From positions 1 through 63,688 of the forward strand of contig JARRNJ010000021.1 in assembly GCA_037385045.1 (NCBI GenBank): a stretch of 63,688 bases of DNA. The letters run 5' to 3'. The notes under the pieces were generated by a model that was given only the letters and a program-made list of their open reading frames with translations, was not told the origin of the DNA and ran no database searches. Position 1 is the first letter of the stretch. Each line of letters begins with the position of its first letter. This document shows positions 48,103 to 57,039 of the stretch, one piece after another. The position numbers and the translations under genes were made by a program. This DNA is from JARRNJ01 sp037385045. GTDB taxonomy: Bacteria > Pseudomonadota > Gammaproteobacteria > JASBUN01.

Positions 48103-49128
48103 ATGGCAACTTCCAGACTCTCCGCATTGGTGTGGGTGGGCATTTTGCTGCTCAGCCAACCCCTTCACGCGGATCAGATTATCCTTGCCAACGGCGACCG
48201 GATCACCGGCCAGGTCGTGACCAAGAAGGACGGCACGCTGGTGTTTCAAACGCAGTATGCCGGAAAACTTAAGGTGGCCTGGAAAGACGTGGTCAAACTG
48301 CGCACCGACGGGCCGGTCGACGTAATGCTTCAGGATGACACCAATCTGCATGCCGTGGTCTCGCCTGCCGAAAACGGCAAGGTGAAGCTCAAAGCGGGCA
48401 CGATCATCGAAACCGCGCCCATAGCGCTGGACAGGATCGCCTACATCAACCCGCCGCCGGAAATTTCCGGCAAGGGCGTCAAGTTCACCGGACACGTCAA
48501 TCTTGGGATCAATGCCACCAGCGGCAACACCCAGACCAAACAACTGCATCTGGACACGGAGATGGTCGCGCGAAGCCGCTTCAACCGGTATACGGTGGGC
48601 GCCATTGCCAATCGCGCTTCCGACGGCGGCACCACGATCACGTCCAATGCGACGGCCTATACCAAGTACGACCACTTCCTGTCGAAAAAGCGGTATTTCT
48701 ATATCAATGCACGCTTTCACAATGACAAATTCAGGGATCTCAATCTGCGCACCACCCTCGGCGTCGGGCTCGGACACCAATTCTGGGAATCCGAACGGCG
48801 CAATCTTTACCTCGAAGGCGGCGTGGCGTATGTCAACGAGGACTTCATCGACGCCCAGGACGACCACTATGGCGCCTTGCGGTGGGGGGTACGATACGAC
48901 CAGTGGCTGTTCAACCACGTCACCCAGTTCTTCCATCAGGACGAAGGCACCATCGGCCTCAGTCAGGGCAACGACGTGGTGATCAACTCGCAGACGGGCT
49001 TTCGCTTCCCCCTGGGGGACGGGTTCAACACCTCGGTTCAGGTCAATGCCGACTGGGAACGTCACCCGGCACCGGGCAAGAAAAACACCGACCTCACCTA
49101 CCTGCTGAACCTGGGTTACGCCTGGTAA
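48103..49128 (+). CDS. DUF481 outer-membrane-type protein (YdiY-like)
   Basis: 341 residues from ATG 48103, with GGGA 7 nt upstream. The signal peptide is LSALVWVGILLLSQPLHA. A short SH3-like part follows (DQIILANGDRITGQVVTKKD). The DUF481 barrel is NLGINATSGNTQTKQLHLD, TAYTKYDHFLSKKRYFYIN, LGVGLGHQFWESERRNLYL and a C-terminal strand ending LLNLGYAW with an aromatic last residue. A small outer-membrane beta-barrel of unknown function. Confidence 0.85.
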   Translation: MATSRLSALVWVGILLLSQPLHADQIILANGDRITGQVVTKKDGTLVFQTQYAGKLKVAWKDVVKLRTDGPVDVMLQDDTNLHAVVSPAENGKVKLKAGTIIETAPIALDRIAYINPPPEISGKGVKFTGHVNLGINATSGNTQTKQLHLDTEMVARSRFNRYTVGAIANRASDGGTTITSNATAYTKYDHFLSKKRYFYINARFHNDKFRDLNLRTTLGVGLGHQFWESERRNLYLEGGVAYVNEDFIDAQDDHYGALRWGVRYDQWLFNHVTQFFHQDEGTIGLSQGNDVVINSQTGFRFPLGDGFNTSVQVNADWERHPAPGKKNTDLTYLLNLGYAW

Positions 49129-49196
49129 CCGGCACCGGCCACCAACCGCCGGTTGCATCGCTGGCGACGTAAACGCTTGCGGTGTATCGTGGCCGT

Positions 49197-51767
49197 ATGC
49201 CCACGCCCCAACCGCCAAACGACGCCAACCGGCAACCGCCGTCGCGAGGCCTGCGGTCCTCCGCTGCGAGCCTGTTGCAGCGGCGCTCGGTGCGCGTGCT
49301 GGCGGTGCTGGGCGGTCTGTTCCTGTTGCTGCTGATCGCAACGCCCTACGCTATCCAGTACGGCCTCGTGCATTGGCTGATGCAGCGAGGAGCCCAGCGG
49401 GTGGTCGTGCAAGACGTTGACTTTAACCCGTTTTCCGGTGTGCTCGAAGTCGATGGGCTGCAATCCTGGCTCGACGGGCGCCGGGCGTTGTCGGTCCAGC
49501 GGGCGGCGGCGCGGCTATCGTGGTGGCCGTTGTGGAAGAAACGGGTCTACGTCGAGGACCTGGACCTCAGCGGGTTGGATCTGTCCATTCGCCCGACTCC
49601 TGCGGGCACTTGGCGGGTCGGAGGCCTGTTGTTGGCTCCGGCCGACGGCGCGAACGGCGCAAGCACCTCTTGGGGCATCGGCATCGACCGGTTCCACCTT
49701 CATCAGGCGCGGGTCGACTATGCCGACGCCGGGGGCGAGACCAGTTTGCGCATCAAGGAAGCCGACCTCACCGCTCTGATCAGCTGGAACAGCGGTGACA
49801 CCGCCCATCTCGGATTGCACGGAACGTTCAACGGCGCGCCGCTGACGTTGGACGCCACACTCGACGCATTTGCGTCTGAACCGACGCTCGCCGGGCACCT
49901 GCGGCTGCAGGGGTTGTCGCTCGCGGCTTTTTCACATCGTCTGGAACCGCGGATTCGCGGGCTCGACGGAAACCTGACAATCGATGGCAAAATTGTGCTG
50001 CGGCGCTTGGCCGGCGGCGCCGTGCAACTCACGCATCAGGGCACCGTGACGCTGGCCGATGGCCGCGTGCTGGCGGCAGGCCTGGACATCCGCGATCAAC
50101 GCCTCAAATGGGACGGCAAGCTCGACCTGAAGCGGTCGCGCAGCGTGCCCGGTATACGCGTGAGCGTGGACGGCGTGTTGGACAGCACCGGCCTGAATCT
50201 CGACGACCGCAGTCGAAAACTCAACACCAGCGTCGGCTCGCTCGCCTGGACCGGGCGCCTCGACTACGGCATGCGGGACGTGCCGACGGGATATGAAGCC
50301 CACGGCGCGCTGAAGGCAGGTAACCTGACCATCAACGACGCGGCGCGAGGCATGGAAGCCATGCGCGTGAAGCAACTGCAGGTCGACGGGCTCTCCGCGC
50401 GCGGCACCTACGATGTAGACATCAGCGGCGTCCAACTCCAAAACCTCTCACTGGCCCAGGCGACCGCAACCGGCAAGGCTGCGGCCGATCGCGGCCCTCC
50501 GCTACTGCATGCCGGCGCCGTGGTCATGAAAGACCTGCACGTCAAGAACCTCAACGATTTGAGCGTCGCCGACGTCACGCTTCACGATGCAGTCGGCGTT
50601 CTGCGCCGCGACCGGCAGGGAAACTGGTATCTGCTCGACCGGCTCGCGGCGGGCGCAACGGCCCAGGGCCCGGGCACGCCGGCCCACGCCAACTCATCCT
50701 TGGCACTGCGAGTGGCGCGAGCCGCGATCGCCGGCAACAGCCGGATCCAGTTCCGTGACGCGACAGTGACGCCTGTTTATGAAGGCACGCTCGCCATCAC
50801 CGGCGCATCCATCCAGCACCTCGACAACACCCGGCCAACGGAGCCGAGCCCGGTCCGGCTCAGCGGAAAACTGGGGAAATACGCCACCATCGACGTGAAG
50901 GGCCAGATCGAACCGTTCGCCCCCCACCTGAATCTCAACCTGACCGGGACGGTTAAGAACCTCGATTTGCCGCCACTTTCGCCCTATACCGCGCGGGCAT
51001 TGGGTTACAACCTGCAAAGCGGTCAGGCCAGCGCCGATATCCGGCTGCGGATCACCGGCGGCAAACTCTCCGGAACCAACCTGCTGAAGCTCAACAACCT
51101 GGCCATAACGCCGGTGAATCGGGACAAGCTGCAGCAGATGACATCGCAGCTGTCGATGCCGCTCGACACCGCGCTGTCGATGCTGCGCGACGACAACAAC
51201 AACATTCGGCTCAAGGTTCCGGTCTCCGGCAACATCAACGATCCCAAGTTCAGCCTCGGCGACGCCATCAACCAGGCCCTGGGGAACACCATGAAGCTGG
51301 CGGCCATGAGCTATATCAAATTCGCTCTGCAGCCCTATGGCGCGGCCATCACGCTGGTTCAGCTTGCCGAGAAGGCGGCGTCGGCGGTGCAACTCCAGCC
51401 GGTATTGTTCCAGCCGGGGTCCGCGTCGTTAAGCGGTTCCTCGCGCGACTACCTGCGCAAGCTCGGGCAACTGATGCGCAAGCGCCCGGACCTGCGGATC
51501 AAGATCTGTCCAGTGGCAGTCAACCGCGATCGAGCTGCTCTGCAGAAGGCGCCGACAGACCGCCGGGAGGACCAGCAAAAGCCGGCCGCCCAACCGCCCG
51601 CCGCGGTTCCGGACCAGCGGCTGAAAGAACTGGCCACGCAGCGGGCCGCCAACATCAAGTCCTGGCTGGTGCGCGAAGCAGGCGCCGATCCCGGCAGGCT
51701 GTTCGTGTGCCGCCCGCAGATCAACAGCGCGCCCAACGCCGAAGCGCGCGTCAATCTCGAGCTGTAG
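49197..51767 (+). CDS. DUF748/AsmA-like envelope protein with OmpA-like C-terminus
   Basis: About 856 residues from ATG 49197 (GTG 49182 possible). One N-terminal membrane helix (RVLAVLGGLFLLLLIATPYA) is followed by a very long beta-rich periplasmic part. The DUF748 signatures are FNPFSGVLEVDGLQ, NLNLTGTVKNLDLPPLSPYT and RITGGKLSGTNLLKLNNL; the family end is NIRLKVPVSGNINDPKFSLG, then LVQLAEKAASAVQLQPVLF. The C-terminal 140 residues resemble an OmpA-like domain (FQPGSASLSGSSRDYLRKL, ATQRAANIKSWLV). AsmA-type proteins are thought to bridge the envelope for lipid transport. Confidence 0.85.
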   Translation: MPTPQPPNDANRQPPSRGLRSSAASLLQRRSVRVLAVLGGLFLLLLIATPYAIQYGLVHWLMQRGAQRVVVQDVDFNPFSGVLEVDGLQSWLDGRRALSVQRAAARLSWWPLWKKRVYVEDLDLSGLDLSIRPTPAGTWRVGGLLLAPADGANGASTSWGIGIDRFHLHQARVDYADAGGETSLRIKEADLTALISWNSGDTAHLGLHGTFNGAPLTLDATLDAFASEPTLAGHLRLQGLSLAAFSHRLEPRIRGLDGNLTIDGKIVLRRLAGGAVQLTHQGTVTLADGRVLAAGLDIRDQRLKWDGKLDLKRSRSVPGIRVSVDGVLDSTGLNLDDRSRKLNTSVGSLAWTGRLDYGMRDVPTGYEAHGALKAGNLTINDAARGMEAMRVKQLQVDGLSARGTYDVDISGVQLQNLSLAQATATGKAAADRGPPLLHAGAVVMKDLHVKNLNDLSVADVTLHDAVGVLRRDRQGNWYLLDRLAAGATAQGPGTPAHANSSLALRVARAAIAGNSRIQFRDATVTPVYEGTLAITGASIQHLDNTRPTEPSPVRLSGKLGKYATIDVKGQIEPFAPHLNLNLTGTVKNLDLPPLSPYTARALGYNLQSGQASADIRLRITGGKLSGTNLLKLNNLAITPVNRDKLQQMTSQLSMPLDTALSMLRDDNNNIRLKVPVSGNINDPKFSLGDAINQALGNTMKLAAMSYIKFALQPYGAAITLVQLAEKAASAVQLQPVLFQPGSASLSGSSRDYLRKLGQLMRKRPDLRIKICPVAVNRDRAALQKAPTDRREDQQKPAAQPPAAVPDQRLKELATQRAANIKSWLVREAGADPGRLFVCRPQINSAPNAEARVNLEL

Positions 51768-51867
51768 TGAAACGGCGCCGAATCGGCGCCACATCGACAT
51801 GCCACCGATCCTCGGCGCGCGTCCGGAAGATCCAGTGCCGGGTAGCGTCGCCCGCCGCGGTGCGGTC

Positions 51868-52659
51868 CTAATCGGAAGCGGCGGCCCGGCTCACACTGTC
51901 GGTTACGATGGGAATGGTATTGTCGTTGGTTTCACGTGCCGGCGCATCGTCGGGCGCCGAGATCAGCAGTACCGTAACATTGTCGGACCCGCCGCGCTCC
52001 AGCGCCAGGTCGATAAGCTGCCGGGTCGTCGCCTGTTCGTCGTTACCTTGCAGCAGCACGGCACGGATTTCCGCATCGCTGACTCCCCCGGTCAAACCAT
52101 CACTGCAAAGCAGCAGCTGCTGACCCTGATAAAACGTCCCGGACACCTCGTCGACGCTGACGTTGTCCAGATCGGCCGCTCCGACAGCCTGGGTGACGCA
52201 GTTGCGATAGGGATGCTCGCGCGCCTCATCCTCGCTGATCTGGCCCGCATCGAGGAGGTGCTGGACCAGGGAGTGGTCGCGGGTCAGCTGTTGCAGGATC
52301 TGTCCGTCCCACAAATAGGCGCGGCTGTCGCCGACCCAGGCCAGACGGTAGGCAGACTGCTCAAACTTGACCGCCACCAAGGTCGCGCCCATGCCCGGGG
52401 TCCCAAGGCCCTGATCGGCCGCCATCCGCACCACGCCGTGGGCCTGTGCCACCGCCTCGGCCAGCGGCGTCCCCTTGGCGACTGATTCCTGCACGAAGTC
52501 GACCACGATGCGGCTGGCCACCTCACCGCCGCCGTGTCCGCCCATGCCATCAGCCAACACCCACAGGCCATGCTCTTCGTCCACGAGGTAGCTGTCTTCG
52601 TTGAGTTCGCGCACGTTTCCCACGTGCGTCGCGTCTCCAAAGCTGATTTTGCTCATCAT
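51868..52659 (-). CDS. PP2C-family Ser/Thr protein phosphatase
   Basis: 263 residues, cytosolic, starting MMSKISFGDATHVGNVRELN. All PPM motifs are present: RELNEDSYLV, VLADGMGGHGGGEVASRIV (metal Asp), GMGATLVAV, LAWVGDSRAYL, TRDHSLVQHLL, LLLCSDGLTGGVSD and ERGGSDNVTVLL. It should dephosphorylate Ser/Thr-phosphorylated proteins in a Mn2+/Mg2+-dependent way. It is divergent from a run containing a Ser/Thr kinase and an FHA protein. It is therefore the obvious eraser for that kinase. Confidence 0.93.
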   Translation of the reverse strand: MMSKISFGDATHVGNVRELNEDSYLVDEEHGLWVLADGMGGHGGGEVASRIVVDFVQESVAKGTPLAEAVAQAHGVVRMAADQGLGTPGMGATLVAVKFEQSAYRLAWVGDSRAYLWDGQILQQLTRDHSLVQHLLDAGQISEDEAREHPYRNCVTQAVGAADLDNVSVDEVSGTFYQGQQLLLCSDGLTGGVSDAEIRAVLLQGNDEQATTRQLIDLALERGGSDNVTVLLISAPDDAPARETNDNTIPIVTDSVSRAAASD

Positions 52660-53030
52660 TCGACCCTGATTCGGTAGACTTGGTCCGTGGCCCCAGCGCT
52701 CGACACTCGCCTGGATCGGTCACTTGCCTTATAGTTCACTATTAAATGCTATCGTTCGCAGGACCCTGAACTTTACCGGACTTCAGCGCCAAAAACCCGA
52801 CACAACGTCGACTATAGCAGCGGAGGCAGCGCCTGTCCTCCCGCGGTACTGCGCCGGCCGCCGGCGCACAATCACAATAATTGGCGCCAACGAGCTATAT
52901 CCCATCTTAACTCGGTGATGTTAAACTGATTTCATGCAGTAGCAAGACTGCCGGGGCGTGACCGGCAACGACTTGGTGGGGACTCCGGCGGCAACCGGCC
53001 TCATCCGCAGATCACAGACGGAGGGTGTGA
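52660..53030. other. Divergent promoter region of the phosphatase and kinase units
   Basis: About 370 bp, more AT-rich than its surroundings. On the plus strand TTGCCT-N17-TGCTAT (52724-52752) is a possible sigma70 site. A perfect hairpin TGCGCCGG-CCG-CCGGCGCA lies at 52850-52868 and a 10-bp palindrome TTGGCGCCAA at 52881-52890. The leader to the gene at 53031 would be long (about 270 nt). Confidence 0.45.
52850..52868. repeat. Perfect GC-rich hairpin in the divergent promoter region
   Basis: TGCGCCGG-CCG-CCGGCGCA, 8-bp arms and 3-nt loop. It is not followed by a T-run, so an operator or leader structure is more likely than a terminator. Confidence 0.45.
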
Positions 53031-53504
53031 ATGGCCAGCGACCTGCTGCGAATTCCCAAGAAAGAGAAGACCGTCACGCTCTGGGTACATCCCGAAGGCC
53101 GCGTGATCGGTTCCATGTTCCTGCATGAGCAGAGCACGCGCCACGCGGGCGGACAGGAACCGCTCGAAATCCTCAACCAGAATGAGGCATTTCTCGTCCT
53201 CAAGCGGCACGATCCCGACGAGATCCGCTTCTACAACCGCGGCTCCATCGTGCGGTTGGAGTACCCCGCGGACGACGTTCCCATTTTACCGGACAGCACG
53301 CCGCTGCCGTGCCGGCTGCAGTTGATGGACGGCTCGGTGATCAGCGGCGTGATTCGCGAACCCTTGCCGCCCGATCGCTCCCGGCTGTACGACTACCTCA
53401 ATCGCAGCGGTGACCGGTTCGTACGGCTGCTGGTGGACGACAACCGCATTTACATCGTGAACAAGGCATACATCGTCCACGCGATCGAACTGCCTGCGCC
53501 ATAG
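53031..53504 (+). CDS. Hypothetical protein, first gene of the kinase/PilT run
   Basis: 157 residues with no recognised family and no signal peptide or membrane helix. It is beta-rich: KKEKTVTLWVHPEGRVIGSM, FLVLKRHDPDEIRFYNRGS, IVRLEYPADDVPILP, QLMDGSVISGVIR and FVRLLVDDNRIYIVNKAYIV. The last two parts suggest an Sm- or PilZ-like barrel that could bind a partner or ligand, without the PilZ c-di-GMP motifs. It is 51 bp before the kinase, on the same strand. Confidence 0.65.
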   Translation: MASDLLRIPKKEKTVTLWVHPEGRVIGSMFLHEQSTRHAGGQEPLEILNQNEAFLVLKRHDPDEIRFYNRGSIVRLEYPADDVPILPDSTPLPCRLQLMDGSVISGVIREPLPPDRSRLYDYLNRSGDRFVRLLVDDNRIYIVNKAYIVHAIELPAP

Positions 53505-53555
53505 GATGTGACGGCCAGGGGTCAGTGTCCCGGGAATCAGTCGGAAACCGCCGCA

Positions 53556-55916
53556 ATGGGCCTGTTCAACCGTTACAAAGCCAGCAAAGCCATTGAAACG
53601 CTGCTCACGGCGTCATCGGGTTCGTCCGCCGACGCCATCCAGGCGACACTGAAGCTCAAACAGATCGGCAGCGGCGCGGTACCGCAGTTGCTCGAGGCGC
53701 TGCCGCAGGCGGCGAACACCGCCGCGCTGGAGGGCGTCCTTGCCGGATTCGTCAGCAATGCCACATTCGCGTTGTTCGTGGACGCGCTTGCCTCTTCCGA
53801 CCGGCGCACTATAGAGGCTGTCACCCGGGTGCTGTGCCAATCCCAGAATTTCGACCCCAATCGCCTGATCGAACTGTTCGAGGCGCCCGAAACGTCAAAG
53901 TCGGCATTGGGCCGTATTCTCCTGGCCCATCTGGAGCGCGTCGACCGCAGAAAGCTGATCCTGCTGCTGAGCAAGATTCCCTCCAACGCAAGACCCGTGC
54001 TGTATCAGCTCCTCGACAAGGCGCTTACCGAAAAGGACCTGCCGCTGCTGGTGCACCACACAAAAGCGGCCGAGCCCTCGGTGCGCGCCCGCATGGCGCA
54101 GATGCTGGGCAAGTTCGGCAACCCCAACGCACGCTCGGCCCTGATCGAGATGCTGAGCGACCCGCACAAGGCCGTGCGCCAGGCGGCGCTGGAGGCCCTG
54201 GGCAACCTGGACATCCCTGTGCCGGCAAAGATGGTCGTGGGACTGCTGCGAGACCCGGACCTCACCGTGCAGTCGAAGGCCATCGAAACCCTGATCAAGA
54301 TCCACGACGCCACGACGGTCCAACAATTGGTGGACATCCTGCAGGACGACTCCGAGTACGTGCGCCGCGCCGCGGTCGAAGTGCTCAACGAAGTGGTCGA
54401 CCAGCGCGCCATCAAGGACCTGTTGGTGGCGCTGCGGGACAAGGACTGGTGGGTGCGGGTGCGCGCCGCCGACGCACTGGGCAAGATCGGCGGGCCGAAG
54501 CTGGTCGAGGCGGTGCTGGGGCTGATCAAGGACGAAGACGAGTTCCTGCGCCGCACCGCCGTGGAGATCCTGAACACCAGCCAGGACCAACGGGCGCTCG
54601 GCTACCTGCTCGAAGCCCTGGGCGATGAGGACTGGTGGGTGCGCGAACGCGCCGCGGACGCACTGATCACACTGGCCACCGACCAGACGCTCGATTCCCT
54701 GCGCGACATGCTGCAGGAGGAATCCAGCGCCACCCCCATGGTGATCCGGACCCTGGCCAACCTGGGCGATCAGGCGTCCATCGACGCCATCGTCCGCCAC
54801 CTGAAGAGCACCAACGAACAGATCCGCAAGGAAGCCGTGCGCGCCCTGGAAGACCTCACCGACGAAGAGCATACCCAATTAGTCACCCAGGCCATGACCC
54901 AGTTGATCTCCATCAGCGAAGGCGACGAACGCGACTTGGCACAACATTCCCTGCAGACCATCCTCTCGCACACCTCTGCGGAAGCGGAGACATCGAGCTC
55001 CGGTGCGGCCAGTGGTGAAGCCTCCATGCTCGACCTGTCGGAGCAGGTCGAACAGCCGTCCCGGCCGCTGGATCTGGCCGAGCTGGTGCCGAACACGGTG
55101 CTCGGGGACCGGTATCGCATCGTGCGCAAAGTGGGCAAGGGAGGATTCGGCGAGGTATTCCTGGCCGAGGACATGGTGGTTAACGACCAATTGATCCTCA
55201 AGTTCCTGCACCCGCACCTGTCGCAGGATGACAACATGATCAAGCGCTTCATCCAGGAACTGCGCTACGCCCGCAAGGTGACCCACGAGAACGTCATCCG
55301 CATCTACGACTTCATCACCCTCGGCAAGTCCTTCGCCATTTCCATGGAATATTTCCCGGGCCACTCACTGGCCGATGAGTTGGCAGGCAAAAAACCGCTG
55401 GACTTGCAGCGCGGCATCCAACTTGCTCTGGAAGTCTGCAACGGCATGGCGGCAGCCGAAAGCGCAGAGGTTGTCCACCGCGACCTGAAACCGGCGAATA
55501 TCCTCATCAATGAGCACGACCGGGTGAAAATCGTCGATTACGGCCTCGCCGCGGCCGCGACCCGATCGGATTCCACGCTGACCAAGACAGGACTGCTGAT
55601 CGGCACCCCCACGTACATGTCTCCGGAACGTGCGCGCGGCAGACACACCGATTCACGAGCCGACATCTACAGTATGGGCGTCATCCTCTACGAGATGTTC
55701 ACCGGCAAACCGCCCTACTCGGGGGGCGATCCCATGGCGGTGCTGCTGCAACACGTCGAAGGCAGCGCCGCCCCCCCGGATGAGCTCAATCCGCAAATTC
55801 CCGCGACGCTTTCCGAAGTGATCCGCAAAGCGATGGATCCGGATCCCGACAAGCGCTACCAGCATTTCGCCGACCTGCGTCGTGAGCTCCAGCGTGCAGC
55901 CAAGGAGATGGACTGA
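53556..55916 (+). CDS. HEAT-repeat / Ser-Thr protein kinase fusion
   Basis: About 786 residues from ATG 53556. Residues about 20-480 are HEAT repeats (for example VVDQRAIKDLLVALRDKDWW, then VRVRAADALGKIGGPKLVEA and the near copy ALGDEDWWVRERAADALITL). A low-complexity linker leads to a Hanks-type kinase at about 520-786: the Gly loop VGKGGFGEVFLAED, Lys in LILKFLHPHL, Glu in FIQELRYARKV, HRDLKPANILIN, and SPERARGRHTDSRADIYSMG. The DFG motif is DYG (IVDYGLAAAA). No membrane helix, so this is a cytosolic kinase. It overlaps the first PilT-like gene by 1 bp (TGATG). Confidence 0.93.
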   Translation: MGLFNRYKASKAIETLLTASSGSSADAIQATLKLKQIGSGAVPQLLEALPQAANTAALEGVLAGFVSNATFALFVDALASSDRRTIEAVTRVLCQSQNFDPNRLIELFEAPETSKSALGRILLAHLERVDRRKLILLLSKIPSNARPVLYQLLDKALTEKDLPLLVHHTKAAEPSVRARMAQMLGKFGNPNARSALIEMLSDPHKAVRQAALEALGNLDIPVPAKMVVGLLRDPDLTVQSKAIETLIKIHDATTVQQLVDILQDDSEYVRRAAVEVLNEVVDQRAIKDLLVALRDKDWWVRVRAADALGKIGGPKLVEAVLGLIKDEDEFLRRTAVEILNTSQDQRALGYLLEALGDEDWWVRERAADALITLATDQTLDSLRDMLQEESSATPMVIRTLANLGDQASIDAIVRHLKSTNEQIRKEAVRALEDLTDEEHTQLVTQAMTQLISISEGDERDLAQHSLQTILSHTSAEAETSSSGAASGEASMLDLSEQVEQPSRPLDLAELVPNTVLGDRYRIVRKVGKGGFGEVFLAEDMVVNDQLILKFLHPHLSQDDNMIKRFIQELRYARKVTHENVIRIYDFITLGKSFAISMEYFPGHSLADELAGKKPLDLQRGIQLALEVCNGMAAAESAEVVHRDLKPANILINEHDRVKIVDYGLAAAATRSDSTLTKTGLLIGTPTYMSPERARGRHTDSRADIYSMGVILYEMFTGKPPYSGGDPMAVLLQHVEGSAAPPDELNPQIPATLSEVIRKAMDPDPDKRYQHFADLRRELQRAAKEMD

Positions 55917-57010
55917 TGCCCCGCATCAACGCCTTCCTGCAGCTGGGACGGGAACAGGGCTGCTCGGACATCCACCTGGCCGTGGGTACGCCGCCGTTGT
56001 TGCGCTCCCTCGGGCAACTGACGCCGGTAAAGTACCGCCAGCTGAGCGCGGAGGAACTGGAGGGGCTCATCAACGAGATCATGACGCCGGAGCAACGCAG
56101 CGCCTTTGAGGCCGGCCGCGACCTGGACTTCGCCTATCACGACGACGAAGTGGGGCGTTTCCGCGTCAACCTGTTCCGGAAGCTCAGCGGTATCGGCGTG
56201 ACGTTCCGGGTTATACCGCCCAGGATCCCCAGCCTCATGGACCTCGGGCTGCCGCCGATCGTCGCCAAACTGCTGCTCGTGAACCAGGGCCTGATTCTGG
56301 TGACAGGCGCCACCGGCACGGGAAAATCCACAACACTCGCCTCAATGATCAACATGATCAACAACAGCCGCAAGCTCAACATCATCACCCTGGAGGATCC
56401 GGTTGAGTTCGTGCACCAGAGCAACCAGTCGCTGGTGATCCAACGCGAGGTGGGGTCTCACGTACCGGATTTTGCCAGTGGCCTGCGCGATGCACTGCGC
56501 GAGGACCCGGACGTGATCCTCGTCGGCGAGCTGCGGGATCCGGAAACGATATCCATGGCCATGACAGCTGCGGAAACCGGGCACCTGGTGCTGGGCACGC
56601 TGCATACCACGTCGGCGTCGAAAACGCTGGACCGCATCATTGATGCCATGCCGACGGAGCAGAAATATCAGGCGGCCAGCTTTCTGGCCCAGCATCTACA
56701 CGGCGTCGTCAGTCAAAAGCTGGTGCGCAGCGCTGACGGCCACAGCCGCGTTGCCGTGGTTGAAATCCTGATCAACACCCCGGCGATTGCCAACCTCATC
56801 ATGAACCGCAAGGTGCATCAGATTCCCTCGGTGCTGCAGACATCCCGCGACAAGGGTATGCAGCTGATGGACCAGGCGTTGTTGGAGGCGGTGCGGGAAA
56901 AGCGCGTTGACCCCGATGACGCCTACGTCAACGCCACGGACAAGAAACTGTTTCAACCCTACGTCACCAACACCGATCTGCTGCCGCAGATCAACTTGTC
57001 GGTGACCTGA
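55916..57010 (+). CDS. PilT/PilU-like type IV pilus ATPase, first paralogue
   Basis: 364 residues, a hexameric ATPase for pilus retraction or an equivalent motor. N-terminal domain: GREQGCSDIHLAVGTPPLL. Walker A is GATGTGKSTT, the Asp box TLEDPVEFVHQ, Walker B DALREDPDVILVGELRDPET and the His box LGTLHTTSASKTLDRI. The C-terminal motif, AIRNLIRE in PilT, is AIANLIMN here, so it is neither a standard PilT nor a standard PilU. Its start overlaps the kinase stop, so kinase and ATPase are made together. Confidence 0.92.
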   Translation: MPRINAFLQLGREQGCSDIHLAVGTPPLLRSLGQLTPVKYRQLSAEELEGLINEIMTPEQRSAFEAGRDLDFAYHDDEVGRFRVNLFRKLSGIGVTFRVIPPRIPSLMDLGLPPIVAKLLLVNQGLILVTGATGTGKSTTLASMINMINNSRKLNIITLEDPVEFVHQSNQSLVIQREVGSHVPDFASGLRDALREDPDVILVGELRDPETISMAMTAAETGHLVLGTLHTTSASKTLDRIIDAMPTEQKYQAASFLAQHLHGVVSQKLVRSADGHSRVAVVEILINTPAIANLIMNRKVHQIPSVLQTSRDKGMQLMDQALLEAVREKRVDPDDAYVNATDKKLFQPYVTNTDLLPQINLSVT

Positions 57011-57039
57011 CCGGATCGGGACCAAACGGAGACACAGGA

